DNA from: Adenanthera pavonina
Taxonomy: Eukaryota > Streptophyta > Magnoliopsida > Fabales > Fabaceae
Assembly (NCBI GenBank): GCA_026686845.1
Contig: JAIVEN010000010.1
Location: 27,130,001 to 27,194,000 of the forward strand
DNA: 64,000 nt
Direction of reading: 5' to 3'
Position 1 is the stretch's first letter; every line of letters begins with the position of its first letter. The notes under the pieces are model-generated. The model searched no databases and was not told where the DNA came from. It saw nothing but the letters and a program-made list of their open reading frames with translations. Shown here piece after piece: positions 13,420-24,384 of the stretch. A program made the position numbers and the translations under genes.

Positions 13420-14400
13420 AAACAGACGAAGGTTGAAAGTTTAAACTAAACTGTCAAGTTGGAAATTCGAACTTTGCCTTTGGAAATTCGAATTTCGAGC
13501 TAAAACTGAATAAGTCTGAAGAGATGGCTCTCTGTCAGACGAATTTTGGTTGTTCAAAATTCGAATTTTCATCTAGTCTAAAAAGAGGCCTTTTGTAACA
13601 GACGAACTTCACACTTTCAAAATTTGAATTTCAAGTAAAATGAAGTTTGTAAAAACCAAAGAAATTTGTCTGAAACTATGATAAAGTGCATCTGAAATCA
13701 AAATGAAATTGAGTTTGATAAATGCTCTCTGACAGACGAATTTTGAAGTTCCAACATTCGAATTTTCATATGAGTCTGAAAGATGCTTCTTTACAATAGA
13801 CGAACTTTGAGTCTTCAAAATTCGAATTTCAAACAAAACAAAATTTGAGAAAATGGAAGAAATTCGTCTGAAACTATGTTAAAGTTCACCTGAGATCAAG
13901 AGTGATTTAAGTTTCAAAACTGCTATCTGACAGACGAACTTTGAACATTGAAATTTGAATTTCAGAAGCTAAGTTCTTGAGTCTATTGAAATGAAACATT
14001 GACATACGAACGATAAGAACTTGCAACATTCGAATGATGAAATTAGTCAGAAAAGAGTTTCTCTGACAGACGAATTTCGCCCTTTCAAAATTCGAATTTT
14101 GAAGAAAGTAATCTACTGTGTCCCTTTAAACGTTCAATGGACAGACGAATTTTGGGGATCCAAAATTCGAATTTCGAAGGCACTGTAGAAAATTGAAAAC
14201 ACTGTTCATACTTAACCGAAAACTTTCTTCTTGAAAATTCGTATGTCACATTGTGAAAATGTTTTGTAAGTTTCAAAATTCGAATTTCACTTCATGAACA
14301 GACGAACTTCGTGCTGTAATGTTGGAAGCTTTAATCTTCGGTTCCTTCGAAATTCGTCTGTTGGCCAACCAAAATTCGAATTTCAGTATGTCAGAAACAT
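13420..14400 (+). repeat. Array of about ten hairpin units in U3
   Basis: A loose repeat recurs about every 60-130 bp: CAGACGAA followed by a short arm, a 4-6 base loop and a complementary arm ending AATTCGAATTT. The clearest unit is near 14146-14167, GAATTTTGG-GGAT-CCAAAATTC, a perfect 9-bp stem. Other copies are near 13538, 13603, 13738, 13801, 13934, 14071 and 14288. The 3' LTR and the solo LTR at 29243 keep the pattern. Being in U3, the units lie upstream of the promoter and, in the 3' LTR, could also lie near the 3' end of the RNA. Confidence 0.7.
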
Positions 14401-14498
14401 TAAATGCGGTTGGTAAACGGATAGTTTTTCAGAGTAACCATTGAATAACTTCCCCAACGGATAGATTTAGTGTCTAACGGATATTTGAGACCTAAATC

Positions 14499-14506
14499 TA
14501 TAAATA
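14499..14506 (+). promoter_or_regulatory. TATA box of the Copia LTR
   Basis: TATAAATA in the context AAATCTATAAATACAACATC. The same box is kept in the 3' LTR near 23838 and in the solo LTR near 30356. It would set transcription start about 25-35 bp downstream, near 14530, placing the U3/R border there. Confidence 0.7.
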
Positions 14507-15050
14507 CAACATCATTTGAAGTTGTGGGTAACGAATCAAACTTGTATATACTGAATTTCTGCTGAATCTTCTTCTCAAAAGCTTTTACCCTCTTAACTTC
14601 TAAACTTGTACTTAATCTGTCATATCCACTCTTTACAAGAGAGTTATTTCATTGTAATCAATCTATTCTTCATCTGGGAGATAGATTTACTTGTGAGGGG
14701 TATTCACAAGGGGATTAGGAAGCACATAGTGAAAGTGCTTGGAGAGTGTGAGAGAGCTCAGAAACAGAGCATACTCATGTAATGTGGCTTTAGCAAGAAG
14801 CCCACTGAAATTCTTGCTGTATAGTGGATAAATTTCAAGAAGTGTCTTGGGGACTGGATGTAGGTCAAGAGAATAGACCGAACCAGGATAAATCACTGAG
14901 TTCTCTTTTCTTTATCTCTACCCTTCACCTTGCTCTGTTTTACACATTGTTTTCATTGTACTGTGATATCTTCACTAACTTCACTTTGTGCAGAAAAATC
15001 TCAGACTTCCAATTCACCCCCCCTCTTGGGAAGTCAGCCTTGCTAACAAG

Positions 15051-15063
15051 TGGTATCCGAGCC
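15051..15063 (+). other. Primer-binding site of the Copia element
   Basis: TGGTATCCGAGCC lies two bases after the LTR end. It differs by one base from TGGTATCAGAGC, the usual plant Copia site complementary to initiator methionine tRNA. Confidence 0.75.
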
Positions 15064-15103
15064 CAGATTCCCATACAAAGGAACTCACAGTCCGGGAATT
15101 ATA

Positions 15104-18100
15104 ATGGCTGGCTTTGGAGAGAGTATACTTCCTGAAGGGAACAATACTAACAGACCACCAGGCTTCAGTGGAGAGCATTATGGATACTGGAAGATGAGAA
15201 TGCAGATCTACCTCCAATCAATTGATCTTGACATCTGGTCAGTCATTGAAAAAGGAGATTTCGTTCCAATGACTCTAACTGAAGATGGAGGACACAAAGA
15301 GAAGCTGGAAGCAGAATGGAATGATGAGGACAGAAGGAGAGTCCTACTGAATTTCAAAGCAAAACACTGTTTAGTCAGCGCCCTAAACCAAGATGAATTC
15401 TACAGAGTCTCGCAATGTACCACTGCAAAAGGAATGTGGGATACTCTGCAGATTGCACATGAAGGAACATCTGTAGTCAGGGAGAACAGACTGAACACGT
15501 GCATTGGGGAGTATGAAAGCTTCAGAATGGCTGAAGGAGAAACTGTAAAGGAGCTGCAAAAGAGATTCACCCTCATTGTGAATTAACTCAAAAGCCTGGG
15601 AAAGGAATACACTCAGTCTGAGAAAGTAAGAAAAATACTCAGAGCTCTCCCTCTGGAATGGCAGCCCAAGGTGACAGCAATAGAAGAAGCCAAAGGAGAA
15701 TCAATGGCTTCTGTCACAGCTCTCTTCAGCAGCCTTGAGGAATATGAAGGAAAAATCAAAGCACTCAAGGAAGCTGGGCTGGACAGAAAGAAGAAAGGCC
15801 TTGCCCTCAAAGCTGCTGATGAAGAGGAAGAAGAAGATGAGGATGAGATTGCCAACATTTGTCTGATGGCACTTGCTTCTGAAGAAGCCACACCCTCACA
15901 CAGCAGTGATCAGAAAGAAGAGGTCTGTCTCAAAGCTAAGAAAAGTAACAAATGGTATATGGACAGTGCCTGCTCAAGCCACATGACTGGTGATAAGGAG
16001 AAGTTCATCACCCTTAGAGACAAGAAAGGAGGAAAGGTGACCTTTGGAGGTGACCAATATGGCAAAATCGTTGGTATTGGAATTGTAGGCAAAAATCCAG
16101 AAACATCCATTGAAGAGGTGCTGTTTGTGATTGGCCTCAACCACAACTTGCTAAGCGTAAGTCAGACTTGTGACAAAGGAAACTGGGTGCTGTTTGACTC
16201 AAAGTTTTGCCTGGTCATCAGAAAAAGTGATCACAAAGTAATCCTCAAAGCTCAAAGGGATGGTAACTGTTATACTATTGACCTTGATGAACTTCCTCCC
16301 TTGGATTCTGTATGTTTAATTAGTCAGGATAATGATAGTTGGCTATGGCATAGGAGATTAGCTCATGTTAACATGAATCAATTATCTAAACTGATTAAAA
16401 ATGAGCTAGTGACTGGTCTTCCTAAAATATCTTTTGAAAAGGATAAAGAATGTGATGCATGCCTAAGAGGAAAACAAACGAAATCATCCTTCAGATCTAA
16501 AAATGTAGTTACCACAACAAGACCACTTGAATTATTGCATATGGACTTAATTGGCCCATCCAGGGTGAAAAGTCTTGGTGGTAATCTGTATGTGCTTGTA
16601 ATTGTAGATGATTACTTTAGATTCACTTGGACATTGTTTCTTTCCTCTAAAAGTGATACCTTTGATGCATTTGTAACCTTAGCTAAGAAAGTGCAAAATG
16701 AGAAAGGTATTTCTATTGTGTCTATCAGGTCTGACCATGGAGGAGAATTTGAAAATGCATACTTCCTGGAGTACTGCAATGAGCATGGGATTGACCACAA
16801 CTTCTCAGCATCAAGAACTCCTCAACAAAATAGAGTGGTGGAAAGGAAGAACAGAACCATTGGAGAGATGGCTAGAGCTATGCTGAATGAGAAGGAACTC
16901 TCTCAAGTGTTCTGGGCTGATGCAGTGAATACAGCAAGTTACATCATAAACAGAGCCTACATCAGACCAATCCTTGGGAAGACTCCTTATGAGCTTTACA
17001 AGGGAAGAAAGCCAAATATGTCACATCTCCATGTGTTCGGGTGCAAATGCTTCATTCACAACAATGGGAAAGAAAATCTGGGTAAGTTTGATGCCAAATC
17101 CGATGAAGGTATATTTTTGGGCTATTCAAGTAGGAGTAAGGCTTATAGGGTTTATAATAAAAGACCAAATGTAGTAGAAGAATCAGTGCATGTGGTTTTC
17201 ATTGAAAATGAAACTGTTTCAAAATATGTTACCAATAAGGATGATCTTACTATCAATTTTGAAAAACTGGGAATTTCTGACAAAAGTAAAACTGAATCTC
17301 CAAAGATATCTGAATCTGTTGACACAGAGGAAGATATCCAGGAGCAAGAGTTTAATGAAGAAAATAATGAAGAAACAACTCAAGAACTCCCTAGAGCTTG
17401 GAGATATCAAAGAAATCACCCTGTTGATCAAGTAATAGGGAATGTTCAAGAGAAAGTCAAAACCAGAAAATAGTTAAGGGATCAAATGCTCAACTGTGCT
17501 TTCATTTCTGAAATTGAACCCAAATGTGCTGAAGAAGCCTTAACTGATGAATATTGGATTATGGCTATGCAAGATGAATTAAATCAATTTGAAAGAAATC
17601 AAGTTTGGGATCTAGTGCCCAAACCCAAAAATCATTCTGTTATTGGAACTAAATGGGTCTTTAGAAACAAACTTGATGAATCTGGAACAATAATCAGAAA
17701 TAAAGCTAGACTGGTTGCTAAAGGGTATAATCAGGAAGAAGGTATTGATTTTGAAGAAACCCTTGCACCAGTAGCTAGACTAGAAGCTATAAGAATACTG
17801 CTAGCATATGCATGCATGAAAAATATTTTATTATATCAAATGGATGTAACAAGTGCCTTTTTGAATGGATATATCATGGAAGAAGTTTATGTAGATCAGC
17901 CTCCAGGTTTTGAGGATTCTACAAAACCAAACCATGTTTATAAATTGAAGAAAGCTCTTTATGGGTTAAAGCAGGCCCCTAGAGCATGGTATGAGAGACT
18001 GAGCAATTTTCTGACTGAAAAGGGGTTTAACAGAGGCAAAGTTGACACAACCTTATTTACTAAGAAAGAAAATAAAGACTTACTAATTGTTCAAATCTAT

Positions 18101-19048
18101 GTTAATGATATTATTTTTGGTGCTACTAATGAGGCTCTTTGCAAGAAATTTTCTAAGTTAATGCAGGGAGAATTCGAGATGTCTATGATGGGTGAACTCA
18201 ACTTCTTCCTTGGATTGCAAATTAAACAGCAAGGTGATGGTATCTTTCTTAGTCAATCCAAGTATCTAAAGGAGCTGCTAAAGAAGTTTGGAATGGAGAA
18301 TGCCAAGCCAATGGGAACACCTATGGCTACTGCAACCAAACTGGATATGGATGAGAATCGGAAGATGTTTGACATTACTCAGTACAGAAAAATGATTGGA
18401 TCCCTGCTGTACTTAACTGCCAGCAGACCTGACATTATGTTCAGTGTCTGCATGTGTGCAAGGTTCCAATCATGCCCCAAAGAATCCCATGCAACAGCTG
18501 TGAAAAGAATTTTTAGATATCTTATTGGAACATCACAGATGGGTCTTTGGTATCCAAAAGGCAATGGAGAAGACCTCAAAGGATACACTGATGCTGATTT
18601 TGCAGGATCTAAGACTGACAGAAAAAGCACAAGTGGAACCTGTCAGTTCCTTGGAGGATCCCTAGTTTCATGGTTCAGTAAAAAGCAAAACAGTGTGACC
18701 TTATCTACTGCAGAAGCTGAGTATGTTGCAGCTGGAAGTTGTTGTGCCCAAGTCATCTGGATGAAACAGCAACTTGAAGATCTTGAGGTTAAAATAAAAG
18801 AGATACCAATCATGTGTGACAACCAAAGTGCTATAAATATCACCAAGAATCCTATCATGCATTCAAGGACAAAGCATATTGAAGTTAGGCACCACTTCAT
18901 AAGAGATCACGCTCTGAAAGGAGAAGTCAGATTGGAGTACATCCCAACAGAGGATCAAGTTGCTGATATACTCACAAAACCTCTAACAGAAGACAGGCTT
19001 TGCAAAATAAGGAGAGAATTGGGAATGGTAAATCCCAATGAACTGTAA
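15104..19048 (+). pseudogene. Copia gag-pol polyprotein, broken by two stops and an RT active-site change
   Basis: One reading frame from ATG 15104 to the TAA at 19046, interrupted by TAA 15584-15586 (in Gag) and TAG 17471-17473 (between integrase and RT). Domains in order: Gag; aspartic protease around WYMDSACSSHMTG (Asp at 15962); an HHCC-like block WHRRLAHVN..CDAC; integrase with Asp 16544, Asp 16733 and Glu 16841; RT with KARLVAKGYNQ and FLNG motifs; RNase H with YTDADFAGS near 18584 and the final VADILTKPL. The RT motif normally read as YVDD is YVND (18098-18109), losing a catalytic Asp. No CCHC zinc knuckle is seen between Gag and protease, where SIRE elements carry one or two; an acidic stretch leads straight to the protease, so a deletion is likely. 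Family and order are certain; loss of function is inference from the lesions. Confidence 0.92.
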
Positions 19049-19259
19049 GATATTTTCGTGCAATTCTGTCTTTATAATTTTCAATATTAGAATCAATTCT
19101 AACTTGAGCATCGGAGTATGTTTAATTTGAGGTGCAGGTGCTCCTTGTGAAAATCAATGACAATAAACTTGAAGATTGGAGCACGTCAGAATGGAATAAC
19201 CAGAAAATGGAGTAGATGATGTAAATTCTAAGTTTTGGATCCATTCTGTAAGTTTTTAA

Positions 19260-20044
19260 AGATGAAATTCGCTTTTTAATGTGTGTTAGACATATTTTGG
19301 TTCATAATATGTGCTTTTGAACTAATCAACATGGTCAACATTCGAATTTTAGTTGACCAACAGACGAACTTCGACCTGTTATGCCTTGGAACAGCTCTCA
19401 GTAATGCCTCAAAATTCGTCTGTTGAAACTTGAAAGTTCGAATTTTCAAAATCAGAAATTTCAAAGTTATGTTTGTCCATCACTGCTACACAAATAATTA
19501 CTTCTTAACATACGAATGTTGGACAATCTTTACAAAAGTTGAAAAATCCGAATTTTCAGTTCAAAATTCGTCTGTTGAATCATGTCCTCCATGTTGAATT
19601 CTTGAAAGATGTAGTTCTGCATGATTAGTTCGTCTGTTGAATGATGGTTTGATTGATGCCTGCCTTTTTCTTTTCAACATTCGAACTTTGGTGAAACAAA
19701 ATTCGTCTGTTGTGCTTGTATTGCTTGTTTCAAGCCACTGTCAGACCAACTTTCAAGATGAAAATTCGTCTGTCAGTAAGCTGTGCTGAACGGTTTAACT
19801 TGTAACTGCCCGAAGTTCAAATTTTGACCCCTCAAAATTCGTCTGTCAGACGGTTACACACGTTAAATGCAACGGTTTTCCTCAGAACAGACGTAACCCT
19901 ATTTGTAACCTCTCTAAATCTGTTCTGATTCTCTCTTTAATCCTCTTAACTCCTGTCCAAAAACCGTCATTCTTCACCATTTAAACTTCCATTCGCATCC
20001 TATAAATCAAATCCAAGCCACATTCTGCATCATTCCACTGAAAA
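19260..20044 (+). promoter_or_regulatory. Non-coding spacer resembling a diverged LTR U3, ending in a TATA box
   Basis: This stretch repeats the LTR's own motifs: AAATTCGTCTGT and TTCGAATTTT words at about eight places between 19330 and 19860, mostly in the orientation opposite to the main LTR array. They are followed by a GTTAAATGC..ACGG..TTTTC..CAGA..TAACC succession (19860-19910), like the LTR block at 14400-14450, and TATAAAT at 20001-20007, 38 bp before the ATG of the extra ORF. I infer an internal promoter derived from the element's own LTR. No transcript evidence is available here. Confidence 0.5.
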
Positions 20045-22246
20045 ATGGCGAGAGTAAAGATCCCTGTAACAGGATAAGCTGGAACTCGGCCAAAAAGAAC
20101 AGTCAAATCTCAATATGCCACAAAGGAAGGAGAGAAATCCAAGAGAAAGGCCGAACCCAGTAAAGCTACCCCTTCTAAATGCCAGAAATCATCATCTAAA
20201 GTAGAATCTCAGAAAGCAGGACCTTCCTCACCAAAAACTGCAGAACCTTCGGTTCCAGTTCCTTCTGTCTCTGTTGCTGCTTCCTCCTCTTCTACTGAAT
20301 CTGGAGAGTATGAAATGACTACACTGCCACTGTGGAGCACTCCTGAGATTCAAGAAGAATACACTACCAAGTTTTCCAACAAGAAGGTAATCAAACCTCA
20401 CTGTGTGAATATGGAACAATTCTTAATATCTAACAACTTTGATGCTGGAATATGGTTGTTAAGATATAAGAATCTGTTGGAAATTGCTGAAAAATATGAT
20501 GATGAGGTAGTAAAGACTTGTTATGCCTCTCTTCAATACAACAGCAAGAAAATGAAATGGGAGGTCAACTTGAGATCAAGGACCATTTGGCTTGCTGATG
20601 AAACCTTCAATGAAGTGCTGGAAATTCCAGGACAAGATGGGCTGAAAATTGACATCACAGCCTCTGGATATATGGATGAGGCAAGCACAGCTGATGAAGA
20701 AGGTGGATCCTTTCTAAACTACAAAGAGAGCACCATCTTGGACACCTTATTCAGGAGAAGGGAAAACAGGCCAACAATAAATCAGTTGAAGCCCACAGAC
20801 TTCAGTGTACAAGTAAGGATCCTGCACTACATAGTGTCCAGGATCATATTCAACAAGGGTGGCAGCTTCAATTTGATAACAAGGGAAGAGGCTCATGTGA
20901 TGACTGCTATCATTCGTGGGAAGCTGATTAGCATGGGTCATATCATCCTCCAGAGAATGATAAAGGCAAGGGATCAGAGGAAGGATTCCACACTCCCCTA
21001 TGCAGCAATTATTTCAAGAATCCTGCAATATGCCAGGATTCAACACATTGAAAAGGGGAAAGAAAAACTCACAGAGGCATTTAAAGAAGAGGAACTGAAA
21101 AGAATGGGTATTGAAAGAGATGAAGGCAGATGGGTTGGAAAGAGAGCAGGGAAATCTGAAGATTTGTTCTTTGCTGCTGATGCTACCCTCCAACAAGAAG
21201 GAACTTCTGAGGCCCCTGGCAAATCTGTACCTCAGCCTTCTCAGCCAATTCCATCTTCCTCCAGACCTACTCACCCTCCCTTCACTCTCTTTTCACAGGT
21301 CAAGCCAACCGAGATCACTGAGTTGTTTGACAGTTTGTCAACACTCATTCTCAGCATTAGGGATGAGCAAAATGCCAAATTTGCTCATCTACAAGATTAG
21401 ATCCATCAGTTGGCTGTGAACATGAAGGTGGTGGCTGATGCTTATGAAGAGATAAGAAATGCAATTCCTACTACTTCCACTCCACCTCAGCCTGGTGTCC
21501 CTGAGCCTACTCTGTCTCCAACTCCTGAGCCTCCAAGCCCCTTTGAGATTGACTCCTCTGACCATGATGATGATACAAATGGTGCTGGTGCAATGAGGAC
21601 ACCAAGTCCTGGTCCACCCCTGGACTATGGATTGCAAGAAGAAGGACTTCAGCAGACAAGCCCTCTTGAGCCTATGCAAGAAGATGCTCCGGACTCAATT
21701 CTGTCCATTCAAGAATCAGAGCAAGTTGAAAGACTGGTTACAGCCATTTCAACCTCTTCTATGCCGGGAGAAGCAAGCAATGAGGAAAGGAGCATTGTAC
21801 CTGTTATTGATTATCTTGCCATTGCTCACAATGCTCTGCTGCAAGCTCAAAGGAGAAGGCTGGAAGAAATGTTTGCTCCTGCTGAACCAGCCTCCCATCC
21901 TCTTGCTGCTTATGGGCTATCAGAGGAACAGAGAGCTCGGCTAGCTCTGTCCAGGCAGGAAATGCAAGAGCTACTTGAGGTCTCTGATGATGATGATGAA
22001 GAAGATAACCCTAAGCCTGCTGAGCCCCCTGTACCAGTTCAGCCAGAGATTCCTTTTGCTCCTGTCCCTCTTCGTGTTGTTCCTCTCACTCAGATACCTC
22101 CTCCAATGGACTTTGCTGGACCACCTGCTGATGCCAAAAAGGGGGAGAAGATAAAGTAAACTGGGACTAAGCAAGCTGGAAAATCTGCTGAGCCTTCTGG
22201 AAAAGGAAAGACTTACAGCAAGAAGTCTAAGCCAAAGAAGAAGTGA
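20045..22246 (+). pseudogene. Extra 3' ORF of the Copia element (plant-transposon-protein-like), with three stops
   Basis: A single frame from ATG 20045 to TGA 22244, about 733 codons, broken by TAA 20075-20077, TAG 21398-21400 and TAA 22157-22159. The N-terminus is rich in Lys, Pro and Ser. The middle (20315-21050) is globular, with motifs such as VNLRSRTIWLADETFNEVLE and LPYAAIISRIL. These resemble the 'putative plant transposon protein' domain often found inside plant retroelements; I recalled this likeness and did not search for it. From about 21450 the protein is Pro/Glu/Asp-rich, and it ends in a Lys-rich tail. SIRE-type elements often carry an ORF here called env-like, but I see no signal peptide or membrane segment, so I would not call it an envelope. 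Function unknown. Confidence 0.7.
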
Positions 22247-22513
22247 TGTTTTTAGATCTTACGCTAAATCTTCTTGTTGTATCTTGTTTTGAATTGATTG
22301 GTTGTTTAATTTTTTTTTTTGAGAACTGCTCCTTAATTGGAATATGTATTGCAACAGTTTGATTATATATATTATGTTCTTGGTTGCAATATTTTGGGCT
22401 TTGAATCTCTTCACTTAATCTGTCGTTTTGATATCTTATGCATATGTTGAGGGGGAGCTTGTGAAAGCAGACCCAAGTACTAATCCAGTTTGTGAGTTGT
22501 TTTGTCATCATCA

Positions 22514-22526
22514 AAAAGGGGGAGAA
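22514..22526 (+). other. Polypurine tract of the Copia element
   Basis: AAAAAGGGGGAGAA abuts the 3' LTR start TGTTGAATC at 22527, the correct place for plus-strand priming. Similar G-rich purine runs lie at 22136-22152 and near 22449-22456. Confidence 0.85.
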
Positions 22527-24384
22527 TGTTGAATCAAGAGTTTTGATGATTTTAAACCAACACTCAAGAGCTTGGATTGAAGATATCAAAGAAGAACAAA
22601 GCTGTTTCAAGTGAAGATTTTCTGAGTATTTGCTGTTAGATCTCTTGTAGGATCTTTAGTTTTTGGTATGATTGGGTAAAAGATTTTGATTTGAAGAAAA
22701 GATGTTTTCAAACTTTGATTTTATGTTAAATCTTTGAATATTTGAAAAACACCCACAAACAGACGAAGGTTGAAAGTTTAAACTAAACTGTCAAGTTGGA
22801 AATTCGAACTTTGCCTTTGGAAATTCGAATTTCGAGCTAAAACTGAATAAGTCTGAAGAGATGGCTCTCTGTCAGATGAATTTTGGTTGTTCAAAATTCG
22901 AATTTTCATCTAGTCTGAAAAGAGGCCTTTTGTAACAGACGAACTTCACACTTTCAAAATTCGAATTTCAAGTAAAATGAAGTTTGTAAAAACCAAAGAA
23001 ATTCGTCTGAAACTATGATAAAGTGCATCTGAAATCAAAATGAAATTGAGTTTGATAAATGCTCCCTGACAGACGAATTTTGAAGTTCCGACATTCGAAT
23101 TTTCATATAAGTCTGAAAGATGCTTCTTTACAACAGACGAACTTTGAGTCTTCAAAATTTGAATTTCAAACAAAACAAAATTTGAGAAAATGGAAGAAAT
23201 TCATCTAAAACTATGTTAAAGTTCACCTGAGATCAAGAGTGATTTAAGTTTCAAAACTGCTCTCTGACAGACGAACTTTGAACATTGAAATTTGAATTTC
23301 AGAAGCTAAGTTCTTGAGTCTATTGAAATGAAACATTGACATACGAACGATAAGAACTTGCAACATTCGAATGATGAAATTAGTCTGAAAAGAGTTTCTC
23401 TGACAGACAAATTTCGCCCTTTCAAAATTCGAATTTCTAAGAAAGTAATCTACTGTGTCCCTTTAAACGTTCAATGGACAGACGAATTTTGGGGATCCAA
23501 AATTCGAATTTTGAAGGCACTGTAGAAAATTGAAAACACTGTTCATACTTAACCGAAAAACTTTCTTCTTGAAAATTCGTATGTCACATTGTGAAAATGT
23601 TTTGTAAGTTTCAAAATTCGAATTTCACTTCATGAACAGACGAACTTCGTGCTATAACGTTGGAAGCTTTAATCTTCGGTTCCTTCGAAATTCGTCTGTT
23701 GGCCAACCAAAATTCGAATTTCAATATGTCAGAAACATTAAATGCGGTTGGTAAACGGATAGTTTTTCAGAGTAACCGTTGAATAACTTCCCCAACGGAT
23801 AGATTTAGTCTCTAACGGATATTTGAGACCTAAATCTATAAATACAACATCATTTGAAGTTGTGGGTAACGAATCAAACTTGTATATACTGAATTTCTGC
23901 TGAATCTTCTTCTCAAAAGCTTTTACCCTCTTAACTTCTAAACTTGTACTTAATCTGTCATATCCACTCTTTACAAGAGAGTTATTTCATTGTAATCAAT
24001 CTATTCTTCATCTGGGAGATAGATTTACTTGTGAGGGGTATTCACAAGGGGATTGGGAAGCACATAGTGAAAGTGCTTGGAGAGTGTGAGAGAGCTCAGA
24101 AACAGAGCATACTCATGTAATGTGGCTTTAGCAAGAAGCCCACTGAAATTCTTGCTGTATAGTGGATAAATCTCAAGAAGTGTCTTGGGGACTGGATGTA
24201 GGTCAAGAGAATAGACCGAACCAGGATAAATAACCGAGTTCTCTTTTCTTTATCTCTACCCTTCACCTTGCTCTGTTTTACGCATTATTTTCATTATACT
24301 GTGATATCTTCACTAACTTCACTTTGTGCAGAAAAATCTCAGACTTCCAATTCACCCCCTCTTGGGAAGTCAGCCTTGCTAACA
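22527..24384 (+). repeat. 3' LTR of the Copia element
   Basis: Near-identical to the 5' LTR; about 30 substitutions, mostly transitions, plus a 1-bp gain in the CCGAAAAAC run and a 2-bp loss in the C run near 24354. It is followed by the TSD GTTAT. Confidence 0.93.

Larger units (their letters stand above)
13190..15048 (+). repeat. 5' LTR of the Copia element
   Basis: Bounded by TG..CA with the TSD outside and the primer-binding site just inside. U3 contains the hairpin array (13420-14400), followed by a TATA box at 14499-14506. A solo copy of the same LTR family lies at 29243-30906. Confidence 0.93.
13190..24384 (+). mobile_element. Complete Ty1/Copia retrotransposon, SIRE/Maximus type
   Basis: An 11,195-bp element with LTRs of 1859 and 1858 bp (13190-15048 and 22527-24384), both starting TGTTGAATC and ending TTGCTAACA. 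The 5-bp TSD GTTAT is seen at 13185-13189 and 24385-24389. Order: LTR, Met-tRNA-like primer site, gag-protease-integrase-RT-RNase H, a 1-kb non-coding spacer, an extra ORF, polypurine tract, LTR. Integrase before RT makes it Copia. Long LTRs, an extra 3' ORF and an AAAAAGGGGGAGAA tract are known traits of the SIRE/Maximus lineage. By eye the LTRs differ at about 30 sites plus two small indels, roughly 98% identity. Gag-pol has two in-frame stops, the extra ORF has three, and RT reads YVND, so the copy should not move by itself. Confidence 0.93.

Noticed and set aside
20228..21679. Several minus-strand ORFs across the Copia extra ORF
   Set aside because: Shadows of the sense frame.
20045..22246. 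Envelope (env-like) protein in the Copia
   Set aside because: No signal peptide, membrane segment or fusion-like region is visible; position alone is not enough.
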